The translations under genes and the position numbers were made by a program. Shown piece by piece: positions 1 to 8,323 of a stretch of 64,000 bases of DNA. How positions within the stretch are numbered: the stretch's first letter is position 1; every line of letters starts with the position of its first letter. Below the pieces are notes generated by a model. That model saw nothing but the letters and a program-made list of their open reading frames with translations. It was not told the DNA's origin and ran no database searches. Source of the DNA: Occallatibacter gabretensis (GTDB taxonomy: Bacteria; Acidobacteriota; Terriglobia; Terriglobales; Acidobacteriaceae); contig NZ_LAIJ01000012.1 in assembly GCF_001449115.1 (NCBI RefSeq), positions 62,001-126,000 of the forward strand. The letters are read 5' to 3'.

Positions 1-2
1 TT

Positions 3-209
3 ACTCCAAAGAGCTACTGGTCCACCCTGCGCCCAGGCACTCACAGTTACCGCGTCTTCGCCAAGCAAATGGCCAACGCCCCAGTAGCCTGCGGAGCGAA
101 AGAGCCGCGCAGCCCGCGCCGCACGGACGAAAACGTCCGCGTTGCCAAAGCTACTGTACCTGCCAATCGCTCGACGTCCTCGCAAGGCTCCCACCCCGGC
201 TCGCAATAG
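3..209 (+). CDS. C-terminal fragment of an unidentified protein (5' end outside window)
   Basis: The frame is open from the left edge to a TAG at 207-209, giving about 68 residues. It starts with a Tyr/Trp-containing stretch (SYWSTLRPGTHSYRVF) and continues as a basic, Ser/Pro-rich tail. Third codon positions are strongly C/G, like the genes around it, which supports coding. The tail is low complexity and I recognise no family. The opposite strand also has an open frame here, so the call is tentative. It would lie 89 bp upstream of the nucleoside phosphorylase on the same strand. Confidence 0.4.
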   Translation, partial: TPKSYWSTLRPGTHSYRVFAKQMANAPVACGAKEPRSPRRTDENVRVAKATVPANRSTSSQGSHPGSQ

Positions 210-298
210 CGCCCGCGGTCTCCAATTTCCCCCGCCCAGCTCTCGGCTCCACTCGTCCACAATCGCTCTCTCCCGGCCAAACGATTAAAGTATTCACA

Positions 299-1180
299 AT
301 GAGTTCTGTTTACTTCGATCAAGTCTCAGAAGCCGCAGCATATCTGCAATCCAAACTCGGCGCCCCAAAGCCGAGTCTGGCCCCAAGCGTGGCCATCGTC
401 CTCGGCTCCGGCCTCGGCGCAGTCGCAGACTCCGTCGAGAACCCCATCTTGATCCCCTACGGTGAAATCCCGCACTTCCCGCAGTCCACAGTCGAAGGCC
501 ACTCAGGCCGCATCGTGGCCGGCAAGCTCAGCGGCACCCCCGTCATCGTCATGCAGGGCCGCGTCCATTTTTACGAGGGCTACACCCCGCTCCAGGTGAC
601 CTTCCCCATGCGCGTCCTCGGCCTCGCTGGCATCCGCACCGTCGTGCTCACCAACGCCGCAGGCGGCATCGCCCCCGGCCTCAGCATCGGCCAGCTAGTC
701 GCGCTTTCAGATCACATCAACGCTCTCGGCTTCAACCCGCTCACCGGACCCAATGAGCCGCGCTTCGCCATCACCCCCAAATCCGGCTTGCGCTTCTTTG
801 ACATGACCGAGGCCTACTCGAAACCGCTCCGCACCCTCGCGCAACAAGCAGCCCAACAGGAAGGCTGGACCCTAGAAGAAGGCATCTATCTCGCCACGCC
901 CGGCCCCAGCTTTGAGACCCCCGCGGAAATCCGCGCCTTCCGCACCCTCGGGGCCACGCTCGTCGGCATGTCCACCGTGCCTGAGACCATCGTTGCCCGC
1001 CACATGGGTATCGAAGTTCTCGGCATCTCCTGCGTCACCAATCTCGCCGCCGGCCTGGGCGCAGCCCAGCTCAGTCATGAAGAAGTCTTCGAAGCCGGCC
1101 GCCGCGTACAACACCGCCTCGCCGGCCTCCTCAAGCGTCTCGTCCCCACCATCGCCACAGGAATCTCTTCGAAACAGTGA
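299..1180 (+). CDS. punA: Purine-nucleoside phosphorylase (PNP/MTAP family, trimeric type)
   Basis: The 293-residue product should catalyse phosphorolysis of purine nucleosides to the free base and (deoxy)ribose-1-phosphate in cytosolic nucleotide salvage. Visible family signatures are the phosphate-binding VLGSGLG near residue 35, the GHSGR segment, QGRVHFYEGY, the VLTNAAGG loop, GPNEPRF, the ATPGPSFETPAEIR block and VGMSTVPE near the C-terminal third. The length fits the roughly 270-290 residue trimeric class. The ATG at 299 begins MSSVYFDQV; no strong ribosome-binding site precedes it. Its stop overlaps the start of the next gene (GTGA), so the two are probably translationally coupled as a nucleoside-salvage pair. 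5'-methylthioadenosine phosphorylase is a close alternative, but the sequence reads as PNP. Confidence 0.93.
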   Translation: MSSVYFDQVSEAAAYLQSKLGAPKPSLAPSVAIVLGSGLGAVADSVENPILIPYGEIPHFPQSTVEGHSGRIVAGKLSGTPVIVMQGRVHFYEGYTPLQVTFPMRVLGLAGIRTVVLTNAAGGIAPGLSIGQLVALSDHINALGFNPLTGPNEPRFAITPKSGLRFFDMTEAYSKPLRTLAQQAAQQEGWTLEEGIYLATPGPSFETPAEIRAFRTLGATLVGMSTVPETIVARHMGIEVLGISCVTNLAAGLGAAQLSHEEVFEAGRRVQHRLAGLLKRLVPTIATGISSKQ

Positions 1181-1848
1181 GCCAGCCCGCACCTCAATCC
1201 GACCCATCCTCGCTCAAGCCCGCCGTCCGGCCAGTCGTTCTCGGCATCGCCGGCTTCTCTGGCTCCGGCAAAACCACCCTTGCCCGTGAGCTCGCCCGCG
1301 CCTTCAACGGCATCCATTTCCCGCTGGATAACTACTATCTCGACCTCGCCCACCTGCCCCCGGCAGAACGCGCTCATCAAAACTTCGACGATCCCGCGCT
1401 CATCGAAAGCCCACTCCTCGCCGCGCATGTCGCAGCGTTAGCCCGCGGAGAAACCATCGAGCGGCCGCTCTACGACTTCGCCACGCACACCCGCGTTCTC
1501 GACCGCACAGAAACCATCCACCCCGCTCCGCTGCTCATCGTGGAAGGCCTCTTCGCTCTCGTCTACCCCGATCTCCTGCCGCTCTACCACCTGCGCGTAT
1601 ACGTGGAAGCTGCAGAAAATCTCTGCTTCGAGCGCCGCCTCCGCCGCGACATCCTCGAGCGCGGCCGCACCGAGGACTCCGTTCGCCGCCAATACGCGGA
1701 GACCGTCCATCCCGCGGCTCTAGCCTGGGTGCACCCCTCTGCATCTCACGCGCATCTCATTCTTGACGGCACTGAAGACCTTGATTTCAAAGTCGAGCAG
1801 GTGGTCTCTTCATTGCGTCAGCGTGGTCTCTTCGCTTTTCCGGTCTGA
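1177..1848 (+). CDS. udk: Uridine kinase-like P-loop nucleoside kinase
   Basis: The 223-residue cytosolic P-loop kinase belongs to the uridine kinase/phosphoribulokinase superfamily. Walker A is GFSGSGKT at residues 26-33. It is followed by the FPLDNYYLDL segment that carries the substrate-binding Asp, an FDDPALIESP motif, PLYDFATHTR, and the LIVEGLFAL strand, all characteristic of this family. The start is GTG at 1177, overlapping the TGA of the phosphorylase by 4 bp, which suggests coupled translation and a shared role in nucleoside salvage. The assignment to uridine/cytidine is by family; other small-molecule substrates are possible because superfamily members diverge. Confidence 0.8.
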   Translation: MSQPAPQSDPSSLKPAVRPVVLGIAGFSGSGKTTLARELARAFNGIHFPLDNYYLDLAHLPPAERAHQNFDDPALIESPLLAAHVAALARGETIERPLYDFATHTRVLDRTETIHPAPLLIVEGLFALVYPDLLPLYHLRVYVEAAENLCFERRLRRDILERGRTEDSVRRQYAETVHPAALAWVHPSASHAHLILDGTEDLDFKVEQVVSSLRQRGLFAFPV

Positions 1849-1949
1849 ACTAGACGCAGGCGCCGTGTTCCCATCTTGATTCCGGTCACGAAAGATTCAC
1901 TGCGCCTTGAGGCGTAATTCATCAGAAAATCACTACGTTCTAAACAGCG

Positions 1950-2462
1950 ATGCGCATATTCATACCCAATTGGAGCACCCTCAAGACGCAAATAGAGCGG
2001 ATCATGCGGCAGGGAATCAGTCCCCGCCGGCTCGCCCTCACGCTTGCGTTGGGTTTCGCACTGGGTTGCATTCCCGTCATCGGAATTCCCACGGCCCTAT
2101 GCGCCATGGTCGCTCTGCTCTTCCGGCTCAATCTTCCCGTCATGCAGGCGGCCAACTATATCGCCATGCCCTTCCAGTTGGCGCTCATCGTGCCTCTGGC
2201 CCGGCTCGGCGTCTGGATTAGCGTTTGGATTGCTCCATTCGCAGCACACCGTGCAATCGACCTGCAGGTACTGACGCACTCACCGCTGGAGTTATTCCGG
2301 CATTCCTCCGGTCAATTGCTCAGGCAGCTCGGCTTTCTTGCCGGCGAAGCACTTCTGGCTTGGCTTCTTGTCGCCATTCCCGTAGTTCTGCTGCTCACCG
2401 TAGCGCTTACCAGCGTGTTGCGCCGCGTTCCAGCGCTGTGCGCGCCACAGACTGCCGAGTAG
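1950..2462 (+). CDS. DUF2062 inner-membrane protein
   Basis: The 170-residue protein carries the typical DUF2062 core: an amphipathic basic N-terminus with PRRLALTLALGFALG and IPVIGIPTALC (first hydrophobic segment), then a conserved N-Y-I-x-x-P-x-Q patch (NYIAMPFQLA) within the second segment, and a C-terminal hydrophobic helix before a polar tail. At least three membrane segments are apparent. The molecular function of DUF2062 is unknown; in other bacteria it is often near envelope or glycosyltransferase genes, which is not the case here. It follows the kinase after 101 bp on the same strand and may be read from its own promoter. Confidence 0.8.
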   Translation: MRIFIPNWSTLKTQIERIMRQGISPRRLALTLALGFALGCIPVIGIPTALCAMVALLFRLNLPVMQAANYIAMPFQLALIVPLARLGVWISVWIAPFAAHRAIDLQVLTHSPLELFRHSSGQLLRQLGFLAGEALLAWLLVAIPVVLLLTVALTSVLRRVPALCAPQTAE

Positions 2463-2519
2463 AGAGAATCGTCAGCAAATCTTCCTCTTCAACGAACTGC
2501 TCCAGGTGCTGGCTAGCTG

Positions 2520-3464
2520 TTATGCCGGTTTAACGCGTGGAATGAAACCCGGAACTCCAGTCTTCACCACGTCATTCAGTCTCTGCCTCGTCTCAATGCG
2601 ATTGATCTCGTCAAACGCGTCTTCCGGCAGAGTCGCGATATCAAAATTCTCTCGCGCCCGTGCTGAGGTTTTAGCCGTAGTCAGCACAGCGGTGCCGCGC
2701 TGCACCGCCCATGCCAGCAGCACCTGCGCCGGTGTCTTTCCAATGCGTGCCGCAACTGCCAAAATGACCGGATCTTCGAGCGGCCCCGGCTTCATGCCAT
2801 GTCCCAGAGGCGCAAAAGCCAGAAACACAATGCCTTTCTCTTTGCAGAAATCTACAAGCTCCGTCTCCGGCAGATACGGATGAGATTCCACCTGGACCGC
2901 CGCCGGCTTGATTCGTGAGGATTCGTAGAGAGGCAACAGTTTGTCCAGGGTAATGTCAGACAGTCCTATGGCCCCGCATCTGCCGTGGTCCACAAGGCTT
3001 TCCATCCCCTTCCACGTATCGAGCAGCGTAGTTTCTAGGTCGTAAAGAATGTCTCCGTTTTGATCCCGCGGATCCTGCTCATCTCCCGCTTGAAATGCAA
3101 ACGGAGTGTGGATGAGGTAGAGATCCAGGTAGCTTAGCCTCAGCCTTTCCAAACTCGCCGCAAAGGCAGGTTCTACACGATCCGGCCGATGATTGGAGTT
3201 CCACAGCTTTGTGGTAACAAAGATCTCCTCACGTGCAATGCCTCCAGCGGCAAGTCCCGCCTGCAAAGCCTCGCCAACCTCGCGCTCGTTCCGGTATCGC
3301 TCCGCACAATCGAAGTGCCGAAATCCGGCTTCCAGCGCATCTTTGGTCGCGCTTATCGTCAAGGCTGGATCGGGAATCAAGGTGCCGAATCCGAGCGCAG
3401 GCATCTCGCCCCGCCCGTTGCTGAGCGGCATTCTCGTCAAACGAAGATCGGTAGATTGAGTCAT
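2520..3464 (-). CDS. Aldo/keto reductase
   Basis: This 314-residue NADPH-dependent oxidoreductase of the AKR TIM-barrel superfamily should reduce aldehydes or ketones in the cytosol. The complete catalytic tetrad is visible: D52 and Y57 in HFDCAERYRNE, K86 in VTTKLWNSNH and H119 in LYLIHTPF. C-terminal cofactor-binding elements are also present (the PAQVLLAWAVQRGTAV block and the LNDV segment). The architecture is closest to classical AKR family members with the EREVGEAL helix. The substrate cannot be deduced. Its 3' end faces the DUF2062 gene (convergent), and its 5' side abuts the end of the S1/P1 nuclease with a 36 bp gap, so both minus genes may share a transcript. Confidence 0.92.
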   Translation of the reverse strand: MTQSTDLRLTRMPLSNGRGEMPALGFGTLIPDPALTISATKDALEAGFRHFDCAERYRNEREVGEALQAGLAAGGIAREEIFVTTKLWNSNHRPDRVEPAFAASLERLRLSYLDLYLIHTPFAFQAGDEQDPRDQNGDILYDLETTLLDTWKGMESLVDHGRCGAIGLSDITLDKLLPLYESSRIKPAAVQVESHPYLPETELVDFCKEKGIVFLAFAPLGHGMKPGPLEDPVILAVAARIGKTPAQVLLAWAVQRGTAVLTTAKTSARARENFDIATLPEDAFDEINRIETRQRLNDVVKTGVPGFIPRVKPA

Positions 3465-3500
3465 TGGGATGCCCTCATTATTTTGTACTCTGCAGGCAGG

Positions 3501-4424
3501 TCAATAATTAGGCTTCGGCACTGGCTGCGCACTGTCCACCCATGCCGTGTAGATCATATCTCGCAGCATGCTTGCTCCCGCCGCCAGGCGCTCAGCGGTA
3601 AAGTCGCGCGATTCCGCGCTGCCTGTTCCGGTAAATCCACCCGCCTTTTCTAACTGGTATACCTTCTCCACGTACGTCGCCGAATGGCGGATATAGGCCA
3701 CATACTGGTCAAAGATATCGCCATCAATCACATGGGCCGCAGTAAGTTTTGATTTTGCACCGGCATCCAGTTCCTGCTCATTGGCCTTCACGAAATCACC
3801 TTCAAACTGCCAATGAATCTTATGATCGGTTGTATAGCCGTTGGGGTTCGGCCCCGTCCACCCGTTGTACTGGATCGTCGTATGGAGTGGTTGTGAGGCA
3901 TCGCCCACATAGTGTCCCAGCCACCCGGCATAAAACAGCACGGATTGCTCCACTTCGCGCGTGGACTTGTGCTCTGCTGAAAGCTGGCGATACGTCCGCA
4001 GCGCCGCCTTCAGTCTCTCCCACACCTCCGTGGCTTCCCACGGCTGCAATCCAATCCTGCTCGGATTCTGCCCGGCAGCATACACCTTGGCCAGAAAGTC
4101 GAAGCGCCGATGCGGCAACGGCCCAAGCGCGTCCGCAGGCTCCAGGTCGATGAAGTGCTCCGGTGCCTGTGCGCTATTCAGCTCCGGTTCTGCGGACGAG
4201 CGCCAGCGATCCGGCTCCGGACCGAGGTATTCGATCAGCGAGACAGCTTCCTTCGAGCGCAGAAACTCCGGAACGTCGGAGGGCAGGGAAGAAGCGGCCA
4301 GTCGATTCACCATGCGATGGCCTTCATCGCCCCATGCATGGGCGGCAGGCGGCGCAACAAGAGCAAGGGTGAACGCAGCAAGCGCAGGAAGCGCAACGAA
4401 AGAAGCGGAGCGGAATGCCAACAT
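3501..4424 (-). CDS. Secreted S1/P1-type nuclease
   Basis: The 307-residue precursor has a Sec signal peptide of about 30 residues ending AAHA, directly followed by WGDEGHR. In this family the mature protein begins with that Trp, whose amino group binds the zinc cluster, so the start at 4424 is well supported. Further zinc-ligand motifs are seen in the GHYVGDASQPLHT block and in the segment around DHKIHWQFEGDFV. The enzyme should degrade single-stranded DNA/RNA or 3'-nucleotides in the periplasm or outside the cell, using three zinc ions. The family also resembles bacterial phospholipase C, but the WGxxGH start and HYVGDxxQPLH favour S1/P1. It is the upstream gene of the pair with the aldo/keto reductase. 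Confidence 0.92.
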   Translation of the reverse strand: MLAFRSASFVALPALAAFTLALVAPPAAHAWGDEGHRMVNRLAASSLPSDVPEFLRSKEAVSLIEYLGPEPDRWRSSAEPELNSAQAPEHFIDLEPADALGPLPHRRFDFLAKVYAAGQNPSRIGLQPWEATEVWERLKAALRTYRQLSAEHKSTREVEQSVLFYAGWLGHYVGDASQPLHTTIQYNGWTGPNPNGYTTDHKIHWQFEGDFVKANEQELDAGAKSKLTAAHVIDGDIFDQYVAYIRHSATYVEKVYQLEKAGGFTGTGSAESRDFTAERLAAGASMLRDMIYTAWVDSAQPVPKPNY

Positions 4425-4960
4425 GGGGAAAGTATACGAGGCGGCACGGAGAGTTATTTAAAAATTGGTTGTACCGTGCCATCTGGATGAGTGCGCGTAG
4501 CACGGGTAAGTTGCGCCTTTATGGCTCAGTGATCTCGCGATTCTAAACCTTGCCTTGCCTGATTTTCTCCAGCAGAACGCCTCGCGCGGCGGGCGAACAT
4601 TCGAGTCAGGTGAACTGCCAGCCGACAGTCTGTCTGAAGCTTTCAAACCAAAGTAACATTGAAATTTCCACAACAAAAGTTCAACCAATTGTCATTTCGA
4701 TCGGATTCATACAAGATATTTCATTCGATGAAGTTATATTTTTATATTACCAACACAATTTTGCACTTTTGCGCTACCAATTCCAAAGTGGGCTAAGACG
4801 GACATTGCAAGTTGTATTTCGGAAGGGCTAGTATTCGCATAGTTTCGACCGGGAATCTAGAAATCTTTCAGTTGGACCCGGCAGTGTGTGCTGTGTGCAG
4901 TTTGTTCCCGCAGTTCAGATCAGCGCGGCGGAATCCATGGCCGCGGGGGGTGTTTCTTAT
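4425..4960. other. Intergenic stretch with an AT-rich core
   Basis: This 0.5 kb gap lies between divergently oriented genes. Its middle part (about 4640-4850) is much richer in A/T than the flanking coding DNA, with runs such as ATATTTTTATATT. It presumably holds the promoters of the nuclease and of the GvpL/F-like gene. I could not define specific boxes with confidence, and no open frame in it looks coding. Confidence 0.5.
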
Positions 4961-5758
4961 ATGGCGTGGTATGCCTACTGCATAGGTGAAAAGCAAGCAT
5001 TTCCAGAGTTGGCCAGGCATCGCAAACCAGTTCCTCTTGAACAAGTTCACGGGGTCAGTGGCAATCAGGTTTTCCTTTACCCGGCAAGTGATCTCGCAAT
5101 CGTCGTCAGCGAGCATAATCCGGCAGAAAGCTTCAATCAGCGATCAGGAATCGATCATGCAAGAGTGATCGCGGACTGTTTTCAGCATTCCACTATTCTT
5201 CCTTTCCGATTTGGCACCGTTTTTGAGTCCGACGATCTCCTTCGCAAATCCATCCGCTCCAATCAGCGCCAGTTTCAGACGAATATTGATAAGGTTCGCG
5301 GTAAAACCGAGATGCACATCAAGATCCTCGTCGACGATTGCTGTACAGGAGCCCTCATCGGCAATCTTCCCACCGAAGGAGTTGGCCGCGAATACCTCAC
5401 CAACCTGCGCGAGAATGCCACCCGCCAGCGTGAGCGCCAGACCCGTGGCCGTGCAGTCAGCTTCCAGATGCGTCGCCTCTTCAATCCGCTCGATGAAGAG
5501 GTCACCTGCCGCCTCACGGAAAACGGCAAAATGATCCTCGACGTCTCACACCTGATCGAACGCAAGTACGTCGAGCGCTACCAGAACAAGTTCGCCACCA
5601 CCGCCGCGTCCATGAAGGAGTGCCAGATGCAGATCTCCGGTCCATGGCCTCCATATCACTTCGTCCACCGGCTCACTCGCGCAAACCACGCGCCTGCGCA
5701 TGCACCGGCAGCAATGCCCGTCTCAAAAACTGCCGAGCCCGTTCCCGCAATGGCATAA
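4961..5758 (+). CDS. Orphan GvpL/GvpF-family gas vesicle-like protein
   Basis: The protein resembles the GvpL/GvpF family, accessory proteins of gas vesicle assembly. It has an N-terminal MAWYAYCIGE strand, a LYPASDLAIVVSEH segment, the HARVIADCFQHSTILPFRFGTVF block that is the clearest family signature, and a later half with the EYL..LRE..TRQRER helix. The frame opens upstream at 4886, but ATG 4961 is preferred: it is preceded by a G-rich ribosome-binding site about 10 bases upstream and begins exactly where GvpL/F proteins begin. No other gvp gene (gvpA, gvpN, gvpK) is in the window, so a role in flotation is doubtful. A perfect hairpin terminator follows directly. The C-terminus is an Ala/Pro-rich tail. 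Confidence 0.8.
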   Translation: MAWYAYCIGEKQAFPELARHRKPVPLEQVHGVSGNQVFLYPASDLAIVVSEHNPAESFNQRSGIDHARVIADCFQHSTILPFRFGTVFESDDLLRKSIRSNQRQFQTNIDKVRGKTEMHIKILVDDCCTGALIGNLPTEGVGREYLTNLRENATRQRERQTRGRAVSFQMRRLFNPLDEEVTCRLTENGKMILDVSHLIERKYVERYQNKFATTAASMKECQMQISGPWPPYHFVHRLTRANHAPAHAPAAMPVSKTAEPVPAMA

Positions 5759-5771
5759 AACGAGTTTCTAG

Positions 5772-5816
5772 CTCAAATCAAAAGCCCTCGCATAACGCGA
5801 GGGCTTTTGATTTGAG
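5772..5816. terminator. Bidirectional terminator between gvpL/F-like gene and pgsA
   Basis: A perfect 20 bp inverted repeat with a 5-base loop (ATAAC) lies between two convergent genes. The outer part of the stem is A/T-rich (TCAAAAG/CTTTTGA) and the inner part is CCCTCGC/GCGAGGG, so either direction gives a GC hairpin followed by a T-rich tract. It should end transcription from both sides. Confidence 0.9.
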
Positions 5817-5856
5817 ATCCCTGGCTCCTAATTCCTCTGGTCCCTGTGGGAACGGG

Positions 5857-6504
5857 CTATGTTCCCGCCTTCTGCGTATCCTTCTGCCGGCTAAGCACAA
5901 AGCTGCTCCGCCGGTTCTTCGATGCCCGATCGATCTGTTTCCAGAAGCCCACAAAATAATCAATCGCTGAAATCGTCGAGACGCCCACGGTAAAGTACAT
6001 GCCGGTAATTGCCGTCCATTTCACCGGAATAACAATCAGTCCCAGCTCCCACTGAAACCAGCGGTGCGAGAGAATCGCCGCTACCACTGAGACAATCTGA
6101 AGCACCGTCTTCAGCTTGCCCAGGTCGCTCGCCTGAATCGTGAAACCTTCAGACGCCGCAATCGACCTCAGCCCCGAGATCAAAAACTCGCGCCCGATGA
6201 TCACCACCGCAATCCAAACCTTCACCACCTGAGGCGTGTAGGCCACCAGCGCAATCAGCGCCGCTGTCACCATGATCTTGTCCGCCAGCGGATCCAGCAG
6301 CATTCCCAGCGTTGTAATCTGCCCGCGCTTCCGCGCCAGATAGCCATCCACGCCGTCGGTAATCGAAGCCAGGATGAACAGTACCGCGGCGGCAAGCTCC
6401 TGCCAGCCTTCCGGCCCCTGCCATGGAAACTTGCTCGAAAGAATCCACAGCAGCAGCGGGATCATGACGATCCGGCTCATCGTGATGGAATTAGGCAGAT
6501 TCAC
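5857..6504 (-). CDS. pgsA: CDP-diacylglycerol--glycerol-3-phosphate 3-phosphatidyltransferase
   Basis: This 215-residue inner-membrane enzyme makes phosphatidylglycerolphosphate from CDP-diacylglycerol and glycerol-3-phosphate, the first committed step to phosphatidylglycerol and cardiolipin. The full CDP-alcohol phosphotransferase motif DGxxAR(x)8GxxxDxxxD is present: D53-G54, A57-R58, G67, D71 and D75, with D50 upstream as well. The N-terminus MNLPNSITMSRI is the usual PgsA start (N-P-N-x-L/I-T-x-x-R). Several hydrophobic helices follow. The C-terminus carries a short polar tail beyond the last helix. The gene stands alone, bounded downstream by the perfect hairpin at 5772-5816. Confidence 0.93.
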   Translation of the reverse strand: MNLPNSITMSRIVMIPLLLWILSSKFPWQGPEGWQELAAAVLFILASITDGVDGYLARKRGQITTLGMLLDPLADKIMVTAALIALVAYTPQVVKVWIAVVIIGREFLISGLRSIAASEGFTIQASDLGKLKTVLQIVSVVAAILSHRWFQWELGLIVIPVKWTAITGMYFTVGVSTISAIDYFVGFWKQIDRASKNRRSSFVLSRQKDTQKAGT

Positions 6505-6605
6505 GCGAATTCTCTAAAAAATTGCCGGAAGTTGGGCCATTGCCGTGCTGAAGCTACATCTGGCCACAGTTACAACTATATGCTCCTACCGTGCAGGTGA
6601 AAAAC

Positions 6606-6627
6606 GGGCAGCCCTTGCGGGCTGCCC
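6606..6627 (-). terminator. Intrinsic terminator of glutamate dehydrogenase
   Basis: A GGGCAGCCC/GGGCTGCCC hairpin with the 4-base loop TTGC sits 27 bp beyond the stop of the minus-strand dehydrogenase gene. Read on the minus strand it is followed by GTTTTTC, the U-tract of a classical intrinsic terminator. Confidence 0.88.
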
Positions 6628-6653
6628 ATCTTATTTCCATCTCTACATCCACT

Positions 6654-7931
6654 TCAGGCGTAAATCCCTCTCTGCCGGATCGTAAACGCCACGCGATCAA
6701 TCGCCAGCATATACGCCGCAATGCGGTTATTCACATTGTGCGACTCCGCATAACGCAGCACATCCTCAAAGCTGGCCCGCAGAATCGTCTCAAGCTCCTC
6801 ATTCACCCGGGACTCCGGCCAGAAGTAGCCCTGCCGATCCTGCACCCACTCAAAGTAGCTCGCCGTCACGCCGCCCGAGTTGGCCAGAATATCCGGCACC
6901 ACAAAGATTCGCTTGTCCGCCAGAATCTCGTCCGCCACAGCCGTCGTCGGTCCGTTCGCGCCTTCCACAATAATCCGCGCCCGCAGCTGCTCCGCATTGC
7001 GGCTCGTAATCACGTTCTCCATCGCCGCCGGAACCAGAATCTCGCACTCCTGCGTAATCAATTCATCGCTCGGCGTCGCCTCTGCGCCCTTGAAGCCCAG
7101 CGTCGTGCCATTGCGGTACTTGAACTCCGTCAGCTGGTGAATGTCGATCCCGTTCGGGTTGTACAGGCCGCCATCCTTCTCCGCAATGCCGATGATCTTG
7201 TATCCGTTCTCCATCAGCAGCCGCGCGCCATTTGACCCGACATTGCCAAAGCCCTGCACAATCACGCGGCAGCCTTCACGCTGCATATTCAAATAGCGCA
7301 GGCTCTCGTTGCACGCCACCATCACGCCTCGGCCAGTCGCCTCCGTGCGTCCGCGGCTCCCGCCCATGTTGATTGGCTTGCCCGTCACCACGCTCGTCAC
7401 CGTCTGCCGCATGTGCATCGAGTAGGTGTCCATGATCCACGCCATCGTCTGCTCATTCGTGTTCATGTCCGGCGCAGGCACGTCTTTTTCAGGTCCGATG
7501 AAGTCGATAATTTCTGACGTATATCGCCGCGTCATGCGCTCCAGTTCGCCGCGGCTCATCTTTGACGGGTCGCAGATCACGCCGCCCTTCGCGCCACCAA
7601 ACGGAATATTCACCACCGCGCATTTCCACGTCATCCAGCTTGCCAGCGCGCGAATCTCGTCCAGCGTTATATCCGGCGAGTAGCGAATCCCGCCCTTCGC
7701 CGGCCCGCGCGCCTGCGAGTGCTGCACGCGGTAGCCCGTGAACATATCAATCTTTCCGTTGTCCATCATTACAGGAAAGTGAACAATCACCTCGCGCGAC
7801 GGCGAGCTCAAAACCTTCCACAGTCCCTCATCCAGGTTCAGCTTGCGCGCCGCAAATTCAAACCGTGCATTCTGCGCTTCCCAGGGATTAATCTCCCGGT
7901 CCAGAGTCACAGTCGATGTAAGAGTTGCCAT
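6654..7931 (-). CDS. gdhA: Glutamate dehydrogenase (Glu/Leu/Phe/Val dehydrogenase family)
   Basis: The 425-residue cytosolic enzyme interconverts glutamate with 2-oxoglutarate and ammonia, linking nitrogen and carbon metabolism. The substrate-binding region FTGYRVQHSQARGPAKGGIRY, the WKCAVVNIPFGGAKGG active-site segment with the catalytic Lys, and the PAPDMNTNEQTMAW block are all intact. The C-terminal Rossmann domain shows the GFGNVGSNGA dinucleotide motif. The length matches hexameric type I enzymes of about 420 residues. It is probably monocistronic, with a terminator at 6606-6627 and a repeat-rich gap upstream. Whether it uses NAD or NADP is not resolved from the sequence. Confidence 0.94.
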   Translation of the reverse strand: MATLTSTVTLDREINPWEAQNARFEFAARKLNLDEGLWKVLSSPSREVIVHFPVMMDNGKIDMFTGYRVQHSQARGPAKGGIRYSPDITLDEIRALASWMTWKCAVVNIPFGGAKGGVICDPSKMSRGELERMTRRYTSEIIDFIGPEKDVPAPDMNTNEQTMAWIMDTYSMHMRQTVTSVVTGKPINMGGSRGRTEATGRGVMVACNESLRYLNMQREGCRVIVQGFGNVGSNGARLLMENGYKIIGIAEKDGGLYNPNGIDIHQLTEFKYRNGTTLGFKGAEATPSDELITQECEILVPAAMENVITSRNAEQLRARIIVEGANGPTTAVADEILADKRIFVVPDILANSGGVTASYFEWVQDRQGYFWPESRVNEELETILRASFEDVLRYAESHNVNNRIAAYMLAIDRVAFTIRQRGIYA

Positions 7932-8166
7932 AATCCTTCGTCAAATCCTTTCGCCAGCCGCAACCTGCTGTCGCAGCAAGGCTTGTTAGCCAGAACAGGA
8001 TCTTTCCTGCTCTCACCGTTTGTAACCACCCGCACAAAACGGGGCGTTGGGTGTGTTATTGAATCAAATCGGCCCAAACCCTGCTGAGTCTAGTCCCCGG
8101 ATATGGGACAGTCAAGCCATTCGTACCGTCCTGGGCACCTCTCAATAGCTCGATAGATAGATATGT

Positions 8167-8223
8167 GTCATCCCGACCATAGCCACTCACATCCCACAAA
8201 AGCCCGTCATCCTGACCATAGCC
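8167..8223. repeat. Two near-identical 18-mers of a dispersed repeat
   Basis: GTCATCCCGACCATAGCC at 8167-8184 and GTCATCCTGACCATAGCC at 8206-8223 differ at one base and lie 21 bp apart. They sit in the same repeat-rich gap as the long palindrome and look like tandem pieces of an interspersed intergenic repeat family. Confidence 0.7.
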
Positions 8224-8323
8224 GTATTTCAGGCGGAGGGCCGGGGTCCCCGGCAAGCGATCTTTGCTTGCAGGGGTGGAAAGCGAACGACCCGCTTTTA
8301 TCGTTCCCTGACCTGCCACAAGG

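Noticed and set aside
4961..5758. Gas vesicle gene cluster
   Set aside because: Neighbouring genes are a nuclease and pgsA; no gvpA, gvpN or gvpK-like frame exists nearby.
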